Shown here: in pieces, positions 36,201 through 44,989 of the stretch
Layout of the letters: each line of letters opens with the position of its first letter
How positions within the stretch are numbered: position 1 is the stretch's first letter
Source: Candidatus Gastranaerophilales bacterium
Lineage (GTDB): Bacteria > Cyanobacteriota > Vampirovibrionia > Gastranaerophilales > Gastranaerophilaceae
Direction: 5' to 3'
DNA: 64,000 nt
Assembly: GCA_944325525.1 (NCBI GenBank)
Contig: CALVAK010000003.1
Coordinates: forward strand, 115,779-179,778
Program-made: the position numbers and the translations under genes
The notes under the pieces: generated by a model
Seen by the model: only the letters and a program-made list of their open reading frames with translations
The model's database searches: none
Told to the model about the DNA's origin: nothing

Positions 36201-37238
36201 ATGTTTAATAGCTTAAAACAGTTATTAAAAGGGAAGAAAAAAACATCTAAATACATAAGCTGCGAGTATGTACAGCATGGTTTTAATGTGGATTATGAAG
36301 ATATAAAAATGTGTTGTTTTAATTGTCATGAAGGTGGCGGAAGACAGATTTTAATTGACAATTATAAAGGAGAAATGATTGATTGGAATAAGTTTTTCAA
36401 AGAAAAACGTAAAATGCGTGAATTAAATAGGCAAGGAATTATTCTTGAACGCTGTAAAGGTTGTATTTTCTTAAAAGAAAGAGAATGGGATGATGAAGAC
36501 TATATAAGTTACATGGTTTTTAACCACTGGACACAATGCAACTGCAAATGCAGATACTGTTTTACAAATGAACAATCAGATTACTTTAATTCAAGAAAAA
36601 ATTATAATATGTATCCCGTTATAAAGAAATTAGCTGATATGGGAAAAATAAGAGGCGGGGGAGAAATTGGCTTTGGAGGAGGAGAGCCGGCTTTATTGCC
36701 AGAATTTGAACCTATGGTAAATATGTTTTTAGATTGCGGATGTGATAATATCAGGGTTCATTCTTCCGGAGTAAAATATTCAAATGCTATTGAAAGGGGA
36801 TTAAAAGAAGGAAAGCTTACACTTGTTGTTTCTGTTGATTCTGGAACTCCTGAAACCTATGAAAGAATAAAGAGAGTAAATCATTTTGAAAAAGTTTGGG
36901 AAAACCTTCAAAAATACGCACAGGCTCAAACCATAGATAAATATAAAGCTAAAACAAAATATATTATATATCCCGGTTATAATGACAATAAAGAAGAAAT
37001 AGATAAATGGATTGAACTTACACTAAAAGCCGGAATAAGGAGTGTTGTACTGGATATTGAAGGTGGCTGGTATGAAAATAATAAATATAATGTACCTGAT
37101 TATATGTATGACCTGCTTGAGTACGCACAAAAAAGAACACAGGAAGAAAACATGAAAAATGTTGAATTGTATGACAGAGCAAGTCATATGATTCAACATA
37201 AGGAAGAATATATAAAGCTACGAGACAATGTTAAATAA
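36201..37238 (+). CDS. Radical SAM protein with extra N-terminal cysteine motifs
   Basis: The 345-residue protein has the radical SAM cluster ligands Cys113, Cys117 and Cys120 in N-H-W-T-Q-C-N-C-K-C-R-Y-C-F, and G-F-G-G-G-E-P-A as the SAM-binding G-G-E motif. Before it are two cysteine groups, M-C-C-F-N-C-H-E-G-G-G near residue 34 and C-K-G-C near residue 88, which could bind another cluster or zinc. The whole layout is repeated in the N-terminal half of the next protein. GGAG precedes the ATG. The substrate is unknown; the neighbouring glycosyltransferase and MATE domain suggest a secreted or envelope product. Confidence 0.85.
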   Translation: MFNSLKQLLKGKKKTSKYISCEYVQHGFNVDYEDIKMCCFNCHEGGGRQILIDNYKGEMIDWNKFFKEKRKMRELNRQGIILERCKGCIFLKEREWDDEDYISYMVFNHWTQCNCKCRYCFTNEQSDYFNSRKNYNMYPVIKKLADMGKIRGGGEIGFGGGEPALLPEFEPMVNMFLDCGCDNIRVHSSGVKYSNAIERGLKEGKLTLVVSVDSGTPETYERIKRVNHFEKVWENLQKYAQAQTIDKYKAKTKYIIYPGYNDNKEEIDKWIELTLKAGIRSVVLDIEGGWYENNKYNVPDYMYDLLEYAQKRTQEENMKNVELYDRASHMIQHKEEYIKLRDNVK

Positions 37239-39651
37239 AAAACATATAAGTTGTAATTACTTAATAAACGGAATAGATTTTGAACTTGACCGTATTGAAG
37301 TTTGCTGTTTCAGATGTCATAAAGGCGGAGGCAATATTTTTTTAGCTCCAGTAGAAAACGGAAAATCCAATCTATTATTGCAGCCTATTGCTGACTCATC
37401 ATTGCCGTCCGATTGCTCACATTTTCAAGATGCCGCTCAAAAAAATTCACTAAAGCATCCTTCTTATCGTGAAAATTTCCTCGGACATATTAATTTTGAT
37501 TTATTTGAAAAAAGCAGGGAAACTCTTTTAAATGAAAATAAAAACGACAAAATTAATCCAAAATGTGAAGGTTGCTTTAATCTGAAAACATTAGATTTAT
37601 CAAATGTTGATAAACGCATTAAATATATTCATTTTAACCATTGGACATATTGTGATTCTGACTGCATATACTGCTATACAAATGCAGATAAAAAATATCA
37701 AAATGCAAGGCAGCATTATAATGCATTACCTTTATTAAAAGAAATAATTGACAGATATGGCTTTTCACCTGATGGGGAAATTACATTCGCCGGAGGAGAA
37801 CCGGTTTTGCTGAATGAATTTGAAGATATTTTGCAATACCTTCTTGAAATTGGAGCAAAAAATATTATTGTACACAGTTCAGGTGTAAAGTATTCAAAAG
37901 TTCTTGAAACAGGTATTAAAGAAAATAAAGTTAAACTGGTAATTTCACAAGATTCCGGCAATTACGACTTGTATAAAATGATAAAACAAACTGATAACTT
38001 TAATACCGTATGGAGTAATACAAAACAATATGCAAAGGCTCAACAATCTGAAAATATAAATGTGTATTCCAAATATGTTATAATTCCGGGCATAAATGAT
38101 AACAGGAAAAGTATAGAAGAATGGCTGAAAAAAGTTCAAGATGCAGGTGTAAAAACAGTAATAATAGATATTGAGCATAAATATTACGAAAAGAATAAAA
38201 ATAATTTTAAAATTGCAAAACATCTTTTGACTTTATGTGAGTGTATTAATTACCGTGCAAAATTATCCGGGATTAACATTGAATTATATAATTGTGCTGA
38301 ATACTTATATAAAAGATATAAATTGTTAGTTCCTTTTATAAGAAACAAACACTATTTCATTGAATTATTAATACTTGCATGCCCGCTTTTAATAGGTAAT
38401 TTAGGAAATACATTGATAGGAGCTACAGATATACTTGTTGTTGCGAAGTATAATATCAGTTCACTTGCAGCTATAAGCATCGCAAATTCAATATTATTTA
38501 CAATTTTTATTTTCGGGATAGGAATCTTAAACGCTATTTCTATTATACTTTCAAACAAACGTGGTTCAAAACAAAAAATAAAAAAATATTTGTTTTCAAG
38601 TTTAACATTTTCGATAATACTGGCCTTTGTTTTTACACTGATTTGCTATTCAACAATATTTATAATAGATAAGTTGTCATTTGAAGCGGCACTTATACCG
38701 TATATAAAAGAATACATAAAAATAGTTTCTTTTTCTATGTTTGGAATGTTTATATATCAAGGCATAAAAGAATTTCTACTTGCGTATGAAATTGTTAATT
38801 TTCCGAATATGATTTTGCTTGCAGCAGTAATAATAAATCTTATATTTGATATAATCTTTGTATTTGGCTTCGGTCCAATTCCCTCCATGGGCTCTAAAGG
38901 AGCTGCAATAGCAACCTTTGGAGTAAGAACAATTATGGGACTTGTTATGTTTGTATATATATTTAAAGCTCTTAAACTGAAAGATAAATTGGATTTTTCT
39001 TTCATGGGGCATATTTTAAGAATAGGTTACCCTATTGGGGCAGCACTATTATTAGAGTTTCTGGCATTTAATATAATTACAATTATGGCAGGAAGAGAAG
39101 CAGGAATTCTTGCTGCAACACACAATATATTATCTACTGTTTCATCTTCATCGTTTATGGTTCCGCTTGCACTTTCAACAGCTGTTGCAATAAAAGTAGC
39201 ATATTATTATGGAGCTAAGAAATGTAATGAAATAAAGAAATATTCATATGCCGGAATTATAATGGGTGTTTCTTTTATGACCTTTTTCTCAATTCTGCTT
39301 GTTCTTTTCCCGTCACAAATAATAAGGTTATTTACAGACAATCAGGATGTATTAAACATAGCACTTCCAATAGTTATAGTTGCCGCAATGTTTCAGGTTT
39401 TTGACGGATTTCAGGTTATCGCTGGCGGGATATTAAAAGGATTTAAAATGACAAAAGTTGTATCAAGCTGTGTACTTTTTGGATACTGGCTTATTGGTAT
39501 GCCCGTTGCTTATTTTCTTGTATTTAAACATAATTATTCTCTAAAGGGCTACTGGATTGCTATTGCCGTGTCAATCTTTGCTATGGGAGTAATTCAGGCT
39601 TCAATCGCAAAATGGAAATTTAAGCAGGTAAAAAAGATATATCAAAAATAA
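37228..39651 (+). CDS. Radical SAM - MATE transporter fusion protein
   Basis: The 807-residue protein has two complete halves. Residues 1-370 copy the preceding radical SAM protein: V-C-C-F-R-C-H-K-G-G-G, C-E-G-C, then cluster ligands Cys142, Cys146 and Cys149 in N-H-W-T-Y-C-D-S-D-C-I-Y-C and F-A-G-G-E-P. Residues ~375-807 form a full MATE-family transporter of about 12 membrane segments, with A-C-P-L-L-I-G-N-L-G-N-T-L-I-G-A-T-D at its start and G-S-K-G-A-A-I-A-T and F-T-D-N-Q-D-V-L in the usual places. The frame is continuous with no start codon or ribosome binding site at the junction, so it is a real fusion. It overlaps the upstream gene by 11 bases. It may make a compound and export it. 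Confidence 0.88.
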   Translation: MLNKKHISCNYLINGIDFELDRIEVCCFRCHKGGGNIFLAPVENGKSNLLLQPIADSSLPSDCSHFQDAAQKNSLKHPSYRENFLGHINFDLFEKSRETLLNENKNDKINPKCEGCFNLKTLDLSNVDKRIKYIHFNHWTYCDSDCIYCYTNADKKYQNARQHYNALPLLKEIIDRYGFSPDGEITFAGGEPVLLNEFEDILQYLLEIGAKNIIVHSSGVKYSKVLETGIKENKVKLVISQDSGNYDLYKMIKQTDNFNTVWSNTKQYAKAQQSENINVYSKYVIIPGINDNRKSIEEWLKKVQDAGVKTVIIDIEHKYYEKNKNNFKIAKHLLTLCECINYRAKLSGINIELYNCAEYLYKRYKLLVPFIRNKHYFIELLILACPLLIGNLGNTLIGATDILVVAKYNISSLAAISIANSILFTIFIFGIGILNAISIILSNKRGSKQKIKKYLFSSLTFSIILAFVFTLICYSTIFIIDKLSFEAALIPYIKEYIKIVSFSMFGMFIYQGIKEFLLAYEIVNFPNMILLAAVIINLIFDIIFVFGFGPIPSMGSKGAAIATFGVRTIMGLVMFVYIFKALKLKDKLDFSFMGHILRIGYPIGAALLLEFLAFNIITIMAGREAGILAATHNILSTVSSSSFMVPLALSTAVAIKVAYYYGAKKCNEIKKYSYAGIIMGVSFMTFFSILLVLFPSQIIRLFTDNQDVLNIALPIVIVAAMFQVFDGFQVIAGGILKGFKMTKVVSSCVLFGYWLIGMPVAYFLVFKHNYSLKGYWIAIAVSIFAMGVIQASIAKWKFKQVKKIYQK

Positions 39652-39666
39652 TTATTTTTTAATTAA

Positions 39667-39695
39667 TGTACATTTTGTGCTAATTTAGGTATAAT
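39667..39695 (+). promoter_or_regulatory. Promoter for the pyrH-frr-cdsA-rnc-rpe-nagA run
   Basis: A -35-like TGTACA (39667-39672) and a perfect -10 TATAAT (39690-39695) are spaced by 17 bases, about 80 bases before the pyrH start. Confidence 0.6.
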
Positions 39696-39778
39696 AAATT
39701 TTATAATTAGCAGCAGATTTTAATGGAATTTGCATGCAGGTTGATTATAAAAAATAATAGTTATTTAGACAGGTTTAT

Positions 39779-40504
39779 ATGGATAAGAGTTTAAAGTATA
39801 AGAGAATTTTACTGAAATTAAGCGGTGAAGCTCTTTTGGGAAAACAGGAATTCGGGATAGATCAAAATCCTCTTGAAATGATTGCTGAAGAAATAAAAGA
39901 AGCTTATAAAGCCGGAGCAGAAATAGCAATAGTTGTAGGTGGCGGAAATATCTTCAGAGGAGTAAAAAATTCCGCAAAGTACGGAATGGATCAAGCTACA
40001 GGTGATTATATAGGAATGCTTGCTACTGTAATGAATGCTTTAGCTTTGCAAAGTGCTTTAAGGAAAATAGATGTAAACTGCCGTGTTCAAACGGCAATAG
40101 ATATGAACAAAATAGCAGAACCTTATATAAGATTCAGAGCAATACGCCACCTTGAAAAATCAAGAGTTGTTATATTTGCTGCAGGAACAGGAAATCCGTT
40201 CTTTACTACTGACACTGCCGCTGCTTTAAGGGCTTCTGAAATAGGGGCTGAAATAATGCTTATGGCAAAAAATGGCGTTGACGGTGTATATTCAGACGAC
40301 CCGAGAATAAATCCTAAAGCAAAAAAATACAGTAATATTACTTATGATGATATTATTGTGAAAGGTTTAAAAGTAATGGATACAGCTTCTTGTGCTTTAT
40401 GTAAACAAAATTCTATACCTATTGTGGTATTTGATTTTGCAGCAAAAGGAAGCATTATAAAAATATTAAAAGGTGAAAATATAGGAACATACGTAGGAGG
40501 TTAA
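39779..40504 (+). CDS. pyrH: UMP kinase
   Basis: PyrH phosphorylates UMP to UDP. The amino-acid-kinase fold is shown by [11 protein letters not shown] at the start, [10 protein letters not shown], and the nucleotide-binding [15 protein letters not shown] block. The 241-residue length is standard. It lies one base from frr, the widespread pyrH-frr-cdsA order, and is the first gene after a good promoter. Confidence 0.97.
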   Translation: MDKSLKYKRILLKLSGEALLGKQEFGIDQNPLEMIAEEIKEAYKAGAEIAIVVGGGNIFRGVKNSAKYGMDQATGDYIGMLATVMNALALQSALRKIDVNCRVQTAIDMNKIAEPYIRFRAIRHLEKSRVVIFAAGTGNPFFTTDTAAALRASEIGAEIMLMAKNGVDGVYSDDPRINPKAKKYSNITYDDIIVKGLKVMDTASCALCKQNSIPIVVFDFAAKGSIIKILKGENIGTYVGG

Positions 40505-40505
40505 A

Positions 40506-41066
40506 ATGACTGTAGATGTAATATTTAGTTCTGGCACAGAAAAAATGGAAAAAACAATAGTTCAATTAAAAAAAGAATTTGTTGCAATCCGTACAGGACG
40601 TGCTAATCCTCTAATTTTAGATAAAGTTCTTGTTGAATATTACGGAGTTCCGACACCTTTAAGACAATTATCGCAGGTGAGTGTTCAGGACGGTACTACT
40701 CTTGTTATTGCTCCTTATGATAAAACAATATTAAAAGAAGTTGAAAAAGCTCTTGCAAAAGCTGATTTAGGAATTACTCCAAATAGTGACGGAATTGTTG
40801 TTCGTCTTGTATTCCCGCCATTAACTTCTGATAAAAGAAAAGAAATATGCAAAGATGTAAAAAAAGTCTGTGAAGATACTAAAATTGCAATACGTAACAT
40901 AAGAAGAGATTTAACTGATGAATTAAAGAAAATAGAAAAATCTGAAAATTTATCCGAAGACACAGTTAAAGATAATCAGGATAAAATACAAAAGTTAACA
41001 GATAAATATATAAAAATAGCTGATGAATTGGCAGGAGAAAAAGAAAAAGAGGTAATGACAGTATAG
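40506..41066 (+). CDS. frr: Ribosome recycling factor
   Basis: RRF splits post-termination ribosomes with EF-G. The 186-residue protein shows the RRF features F-V-A-I-R-T-G-R-A-N-P, V-E-Y-Y-G-V-P-T-P-L, V-R-L-V-F-P-P-L-T and R-N-I-R-R-D. GGAGG precedes the ATG. Its stop overlaps the GTG start of cdsA by one base. Confidence 0.97.
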   Translation: MTVDVIFSSGTEKMEKTIVQLKKEFVAIRTGRANPLILDKVLVEYYGVPTPLRQLSQVSVQDGTTLVIAPYDKTILKEVEKALAKADLGITPNSDGIVVRLVFPPLTSDKRKEICKDVKKVCEDTKIAIRNIRRDLTDELKKIEKSENLSEDTVKDNQDKIQKLTDKYIKIADELAGEKEKEVMTV

Positions 41067-41962
41067 TGGCTGTATTAGATTCTATTCTAAAGAACAGATT
41101 AATCACAGGTTTTGCAATAGGTGCGTTAGTTTTTGCCTGCATATTACTTGGTGGAAAGTCCTTGCTTATTTTTCTTCTGGCGTTTATTATTATTGCTTCT
41201 CAGGAATATGCAAAAATCCTTAAGCATAAAGGTTTTTTACCGTTCTTTAAAGTAATTTTAATAACATCGGTATCAATGGTACTTGTATCTGCAAGCGGAT
41301 ATTATAGTCTGTTTCCATTGGTTCTTTTAATAGGAACAATTGTTTCTTTTCTGGCTGTTTTATTTAGAGGCCGTCAGCCATATATTGCTAACGTAGCTAC
41401 AACTATTCTCGGGTTCCTTATTGCCTGGATGCCTTGCCATGTTTTTATGATAAGGCATATGGGTTCTAAAGTGTCTTTGGCAGGAGTTTCTTTTGAACAG
41501 GGATTGTACTTTCTGCTATTTATTTTCTTTGTAATTATGGCTACAGACATAGCAGCATACTTTTTTGGTGTTCGTTTCGGAAAACATAAGTTATCTCCGG
41601 TTATAAGTCCTAAAAAAACAATTGAGGGAGCTGTGTCGGGAGGAATTTGTGCTATTATTACAGGGCTTATTATAGGGAAATTAATCGGAATATCGATATA
41701 TCATTCTTTTGTCCTCTCTTTAATTGTAACAGTTATGGCACAGTTAGGTGATTTATCCGAGTCTTTAATTAAAAGAGATGCCGGAGTAAAAGATTCAGGA
41801 AACTCTCTGCCCGGACACGGAGGATTTCTTGACAGAGCAGACAGTTATTTATTTTCAGTCCCTGTCGCATATTATTATATAAAATATTTTATTCTTACTG
41901 GAATTACCTTTCCTGTAATTACCGAATTTATAAAGAAAGTTTTTTATGTTATCTGCATCTAG
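41066..41962 (+). CDS. cdsA: Phosphatidate cytidylyltransferase
   Basis: CdsA makes CDP-diacylglycerol, the precursor of membrane phospholipids. It is a multi-spanning protein of 298 residues with the complete C-terminal signature S-L-I-K-R-D-A-G-V-K-D-S-G-N and P-G-H-G-G-F-L-D-R-A-D. Translation begins at a GTG that overlaps the frr stop, and the end overlaps rnc by 17 bases. This is the canonical copy; the paralogue at 22112-22927 has an altered signature. Confidence 0.96.
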   Translation: MAVLDSILKNRLITGFAIGALVFACILLGGKSLLIFLLAFIIIASQEYAKILKHKGFLPFFKVILITSVSMVLVSASGYYSLFPLVLLIGTIVSFLAVLFRGRQPYIANVATTILGFLIAWMPCHVFMIRHMGSKVSLAGVSFEQGLYFLLFIFFVIMATDIAAYFFGVRFGKHKLSPVISPKKTIEGAVSGGICAIITGLIIGKLIGISIYHSFVLSLIVTVMAQLGDLSESLIKRDAGVKDSGNSLPGHGGFLDRADSYLFSVPVAYYYIKYFILTGITFPVITEFIKKVFYVICI

Positions 41963-42674
41963 AAAAGAGCTCATTAAAGAACTTTTATTAAAGTTAAATG
42001 TACAGGCTGATAATTTAGAATTATTTGACGAAGCACTTACTCACCCTTCTTTTAACTTTGAACAAAATCTTTTAGATAATAAAGATTATGAAAGGCTTGA
42101 ATTTCTTGGCGATTCAGTCTTAAGACTTGCTCTTAGCAGCATATTATTTGATAAATATACTAATTATGACGAAGGTAACTTAAGCAAAATCAGAAGTTTT
42201 CTTGTAAGTGATGAATTTTTATCTGTTATAGCAAAAAAATTAGAATTAAGTAAATATTTAAAAATTGGCAAACATGAAGAAAAAGACGGAGGACGTTATA
42301 AAGAATCGATTCTAGCTTGTGCTTCAGAAGCTGTTCTCGGAGCAATATATATTACTAAAGGATTTGTCACAGCTAAAATATGTATCAAAAATATATACGA
42401 AAAAATGGATATTGATATTCAAAATATATTATATTCATACAATTCAAAAGAAATATTACAACAATACACCCAAAAAATAAACAAAGATCTGCCTGAATAT
42501 AATATAATTAATGAATCAGGTTCTGAACACAACAAAATATATGAAGTAAATGTTGTATACAGGGGCGAAGAACTTGGAAAAGGCAAAGCCGGAACGAAAA
42601 AAGAAGCTGAAAAAAAGGCGGCTTTTGCAGCTATAAAAAAATTAAATCTTATAAAAGGAGATAGTTATGAATAA
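41946..42674 (+). CDS. rnc: Ribonuclease III
   Basis: RNase III cuts double-stranded RNA in rRNA processing and regulation. The catalytic signature Y-E-R-L-E-F-L-G-D-S-V-L is near residue 48 and the second acidic cluster lies in the A-S-E-A-V-L-G-A-I-Y block. A C-terminal double-stranded RNA-binding domain ends in G-K-G-K-A-G-T-K-K-E-A-E-K-K-A-A. The 242-residue length is normal. It overlaps cdsA and rpe. Confidence 0.97.
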   Translation: MLSASRKELIKELLLKLNVQADNLELFDEALTHPSFNFEQNLLDNKDYERLEFLGDSVLRLALSSILFDKYTNYDEGNLSKIRSFLVSDEFLSVIAKKLELSKYLKIGKHEEKDGGRYKESILACASEAVLGAIYITKGFVTAKICIKNIYEKMDIDIQNILYSYNSKEILQQYTQKINKDLPEYNIINESGSEHNKIYEVNVVYRGEELGKGKAGTKKEAEKKAAFAAIKKLNLIKGDSYE

Positions 42675-43326
42675 AATATATATTTCTCCGTCAATATTAT
42701 CAAGCGATTTTGCAAATCTAGAAAAAGAAATAAAAAGGTTGGAAGATAACGGTGCCGATTGGATTCACGTTGATGTCATGGATGGACATTTTGTAAATAA
42801 TATAACTATCGGAGCACCTGTTGTTAAAGCATTAAGAAAAGTCACATCTATTGTGCTGGATGTACATTTAATGATAGATAATCCAGAAATGTATATTGAA
42901 GATTTTGCCCTCGCCGGCTCAGATATTATAACTTTTCATTATGAAGCAGCAAAAGATAATTGTGATAAAGTAATACAAAAAATCAAATCTTTTAATAAAA
43001 AAGCAGGTATATCGATTAAACCAAAAACACCTGTAAAAGAAATTATTCCCTTTCTTAATTCCGTTGACCTTGTACTAATAATGACAGTTGAACCGGGTTT
43101 TGCAGGGCAGTCATTTATTTATAATTGTGCAGAAAAAATAGAAGAATTAAAAAAGCATATAAATAATGTTAATCCGGCATTACAAAATATAATTATTCAG
43201 GTTGACGGCGGAATAAATAATAAAACAGCTGAAATTTGCAAGCAAAAAGGAGCCAATTCTTTAGTTTCAGGTAATTATATTTTTTTACATGAAAATATAA
43301 AAAAAGCTATAGATTCATTGAGGTAA
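42667..43326 (+). CDS. rpe: Ribulose-phosphate 3-epimerase
   Basis: Rpe interconverts ribulose 5-phosphate and xylulose 5-phosphate in the pentose phosphate pathway. The TIM barrel shows I-S-P-S-I-L-S-S-D-F-A, W-I-H-V-D-V-M-D-G-H-F-V, D-V-H-L-M-I, M-T-V-E-P-G-F-A-G-Q and V-D-G-G-I-N, which carry the metal ligands and the two catalytic Asp residues. GGAG precedes the ATG, and the start overlaps rnc by eight bases. Confidence 0.97.
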   Translation: MNKIYISPSILSSDFANLEKEIKRLEDNGADWIHVDVMDGHFVNNITIGAPVVKALRKVTSIVLDVHLMIDNPEMYIEDFALAGSDIITFHYEAAKDNCDKVIQKIKSFNKKAGISIKPKTPVKEIIPFLNSVDLVLIMTVEPGFAGQSFIYNCAEKIEELKKHINNVNPALQNIIIQVDGGINNKTAEICKQKGANSLVSGNYIFLHENIKKAIDSLR

Positions 43327-43327
43327 T

Positions 43328-44266
43328 ATGAAAATAACAAATGGTTTAATTGAACAACATATTCACGGAGCATTCGGTGTTGATTTTATGACATGCAGCG
43401 AAGATGAACTCCTCAATGTGTCTGAAATGCTTCCCGAAAAAGGTGTTGCAGCTTTCTTTCCTGTTATTATGACAGATAATATTGAATTAATAAAAGAAAG
43501 AATTCAATTAATAAAAAAAACAATGAAAAGACAAAAGGATAAGTCTGCGAAAATTATAGGTGTTCATCTGGAAGGACCTTTTATTAATCCTGAAAAGACC
43601 GGTATACATGAAAAAAAATATATCTTACCGCTTGAAATAGAACTATTCAAAAGAATTGAAGACAATATAATTAAAATTGTAACTATTGCACCCGAGTTAG
43701 ATTTTACAGGCGAATTCATAAAATATTTAAAATCGAAAAACATAAAAATATCTGCTGGTCATTGTCTTGCTTCAGATTTATCAAATGTGAATCAGGTAGC
43801 TCATTTATATAATGCAATGGGACAATTTTCACATAAAAACCCATCAACTGCCTTATCTTCTCTTATTAATAATAATATTTATACAGAAATAATTGCGGAT
43901 TCGTACCATGTTATAGATGACGTTTTAAAATTAACATTTAAAATCAGACCTGAAAATAGAATTATTTTAATAAGTGATGCTCTGCCTCTTGCACATAGTT
44001 CTTTAAAAGAAAGTATATTCGCAGGACAGAAAATATATAATAAAAGTGGTAAACTGGTTAATGAACAAGGAACTCTTGCCGGAAGTTCTTATTTGTTGTG
44101 TGATATAATAAAAAATTTAACAGATAAACAAATATTAAATTTTGATACTGCATATAAAATGGCAGCTTTAAATTTATATGAATATCATAACCTTAAAGAC
44201 ATCAAAAACAGTCTTACTGTATACTGGAATGATTTTAACGAGATTGAAAAAATAGAATTTAATTAA
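43328..44266 (+). CDS. nagA: N-acetylglucosamine-6-phosphate deacetylase, short form
   Basis: NagA removes the acetyl group from GlcNAc-6-phosphate in amino-sugar recycling. Metal and catalytic residues are present: H-I-H-G, Glu in H-L-E-G-P-F, His in S-A-G-H-C and V-A-H-L-Y-N-A-M, and Asp in L-I-S-D-A. At 312 residues it is about 60-70 shorter than typical NagA because the N-terminal part of the beta-sandwich domain is missing. It begins almost directly with the H-x-H strand and its ATG sits one base after rpe, so the short form is not an artefact of start choice. It is the last gene of the run. Confidence 0.85.
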   Translation: MKITNGLIEQHIHGAFGVDFMTCSEDELLNVSEMLPEKGVAAFFPVIMTDNIELIKERIQLIKKTMKRQKDKSAKIIGVHLEGPFINPEKTGIHEKKYILPLEIELFKRIEDNIIKIVTIAPELDFTGEFIKYLKSKNIKISAGHCLASDLSNVNQVAHLYNAMGQFSHKNPSTALSSLINNNIYTEIIADSYHVIDDVLKLTFKIRPENRIILISDALPLAHSSLKESIFAGQKIYNKSGKLVNEQGTLAGSSYLLCDIIKNLTDKQILNFDTAYKMAALNLYEYHNLKDIKNSLTVYWNDFNEIEKIEFN

Positions 44267-44269
44267 CCG

Positions 44270-44800
44270 TTAAAAGAGATTTGTTTCTGATGTTGTTTTA
44301 GCATAAAAACCGAAAGGAACTCTTTTAAACGAATTAATTTCTTTCTTTAACTTATAATTTTCTTTATTTAATTCATTAATTTTAAAACGCATTGTTTCAT
44401 TTTCGGTTTTAACTCTTATAAGTTCCATTACAACATCATCCATACCATCAAGCTTTTCGTCTAAAACGGAGATTAACTTTTCTGTCATATTTTTTTCAAT
44501 GTTTCTAAGTGTATCTGTAAGCTTAACAATTGAAGCATTGCTAATAGAATTAGAACCATTTATTACAGGATATTTTGAAGGTTTTGTTACTTCTTTGTTT
44601 TTAAATTTTGAAGAAACAGAGCTTAATATTTTTGCATCGTCTTGAGTAAAATAAGTAAGCCCTCTGTCATTCCTTTTAAGTTTAATATCTGCAAGCTTAC
44701 ATAATTCTTGAATTTGAGAATTATCAATACCTAACATTTCACGAATTTCTTTTGGTGAAAATTCTTTGTTCTCAATTTCTTCTACCGCTGATATTCCCAT
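44270..44800 (-). CDS. MerR-like helix-turn-helix protein with coiled coil
   Basis: The 176-residue protein starts with a MerR-type winged helix: F-S-P-K-E-I-R-E-M-L-G-I, then K-L-A-D-I-K-L-K-R-N-D-R-G-L-T-Y-F-T-Q-D-D. A poorly conserved linker and a long coiled coil (residues ~95-160, heptads of Leu/Ile/Met) follow. MerR-like proteins with coiled coils act as transcription regulators or, in the RacA type, chromosome organisers. A GGGGA site precedes the ATG. It converges on nagA with three bases between stops. Confidence 0.7.
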   Translation of the reverse strand: MGISAVEEIENKEFSPKEIREMLGIDNSQIQELCKLADIKLKRNDRGLTYFTQDDAKILSSVSSKFKNKEVTKPSKYPVINGSNSISNASIVKLTDTLRNIEKNMTEKLISVLDEKLDGMDDVVMELIRVKTENETMRFKINELNKENYKLKKEINSFKRVPFGFYAKTTSETNLF

Positions 44801-44921
44801 TTATACAATCCCCTTTAGATTTTAAGCATGAATACTGCTAAAAATATTATATATGTTTTTTTATTATTTGTCTAAGATAAAAAATATTCTTTACATATCT
44901 TTTCATTTTGTCTGAATCTTG

Positions 44922-44950
44922 TTAACAAGTTAAAATGTAAAACATATTGT
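44922..44950 (+). promoter_or_regulatory. Candidate promoter for manC
   Basis: TTAACA at 44922-44927 and TATTGT at 44945-44950 are 17 bases apart and lie 40 bases before the manC start, in the divergent manC / MerR-like region. Confidence 0.4.
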
Positions 44951-44989
44951 GGTAATATAAAAACACAAAATAGAATCAGGAGTATTTTA

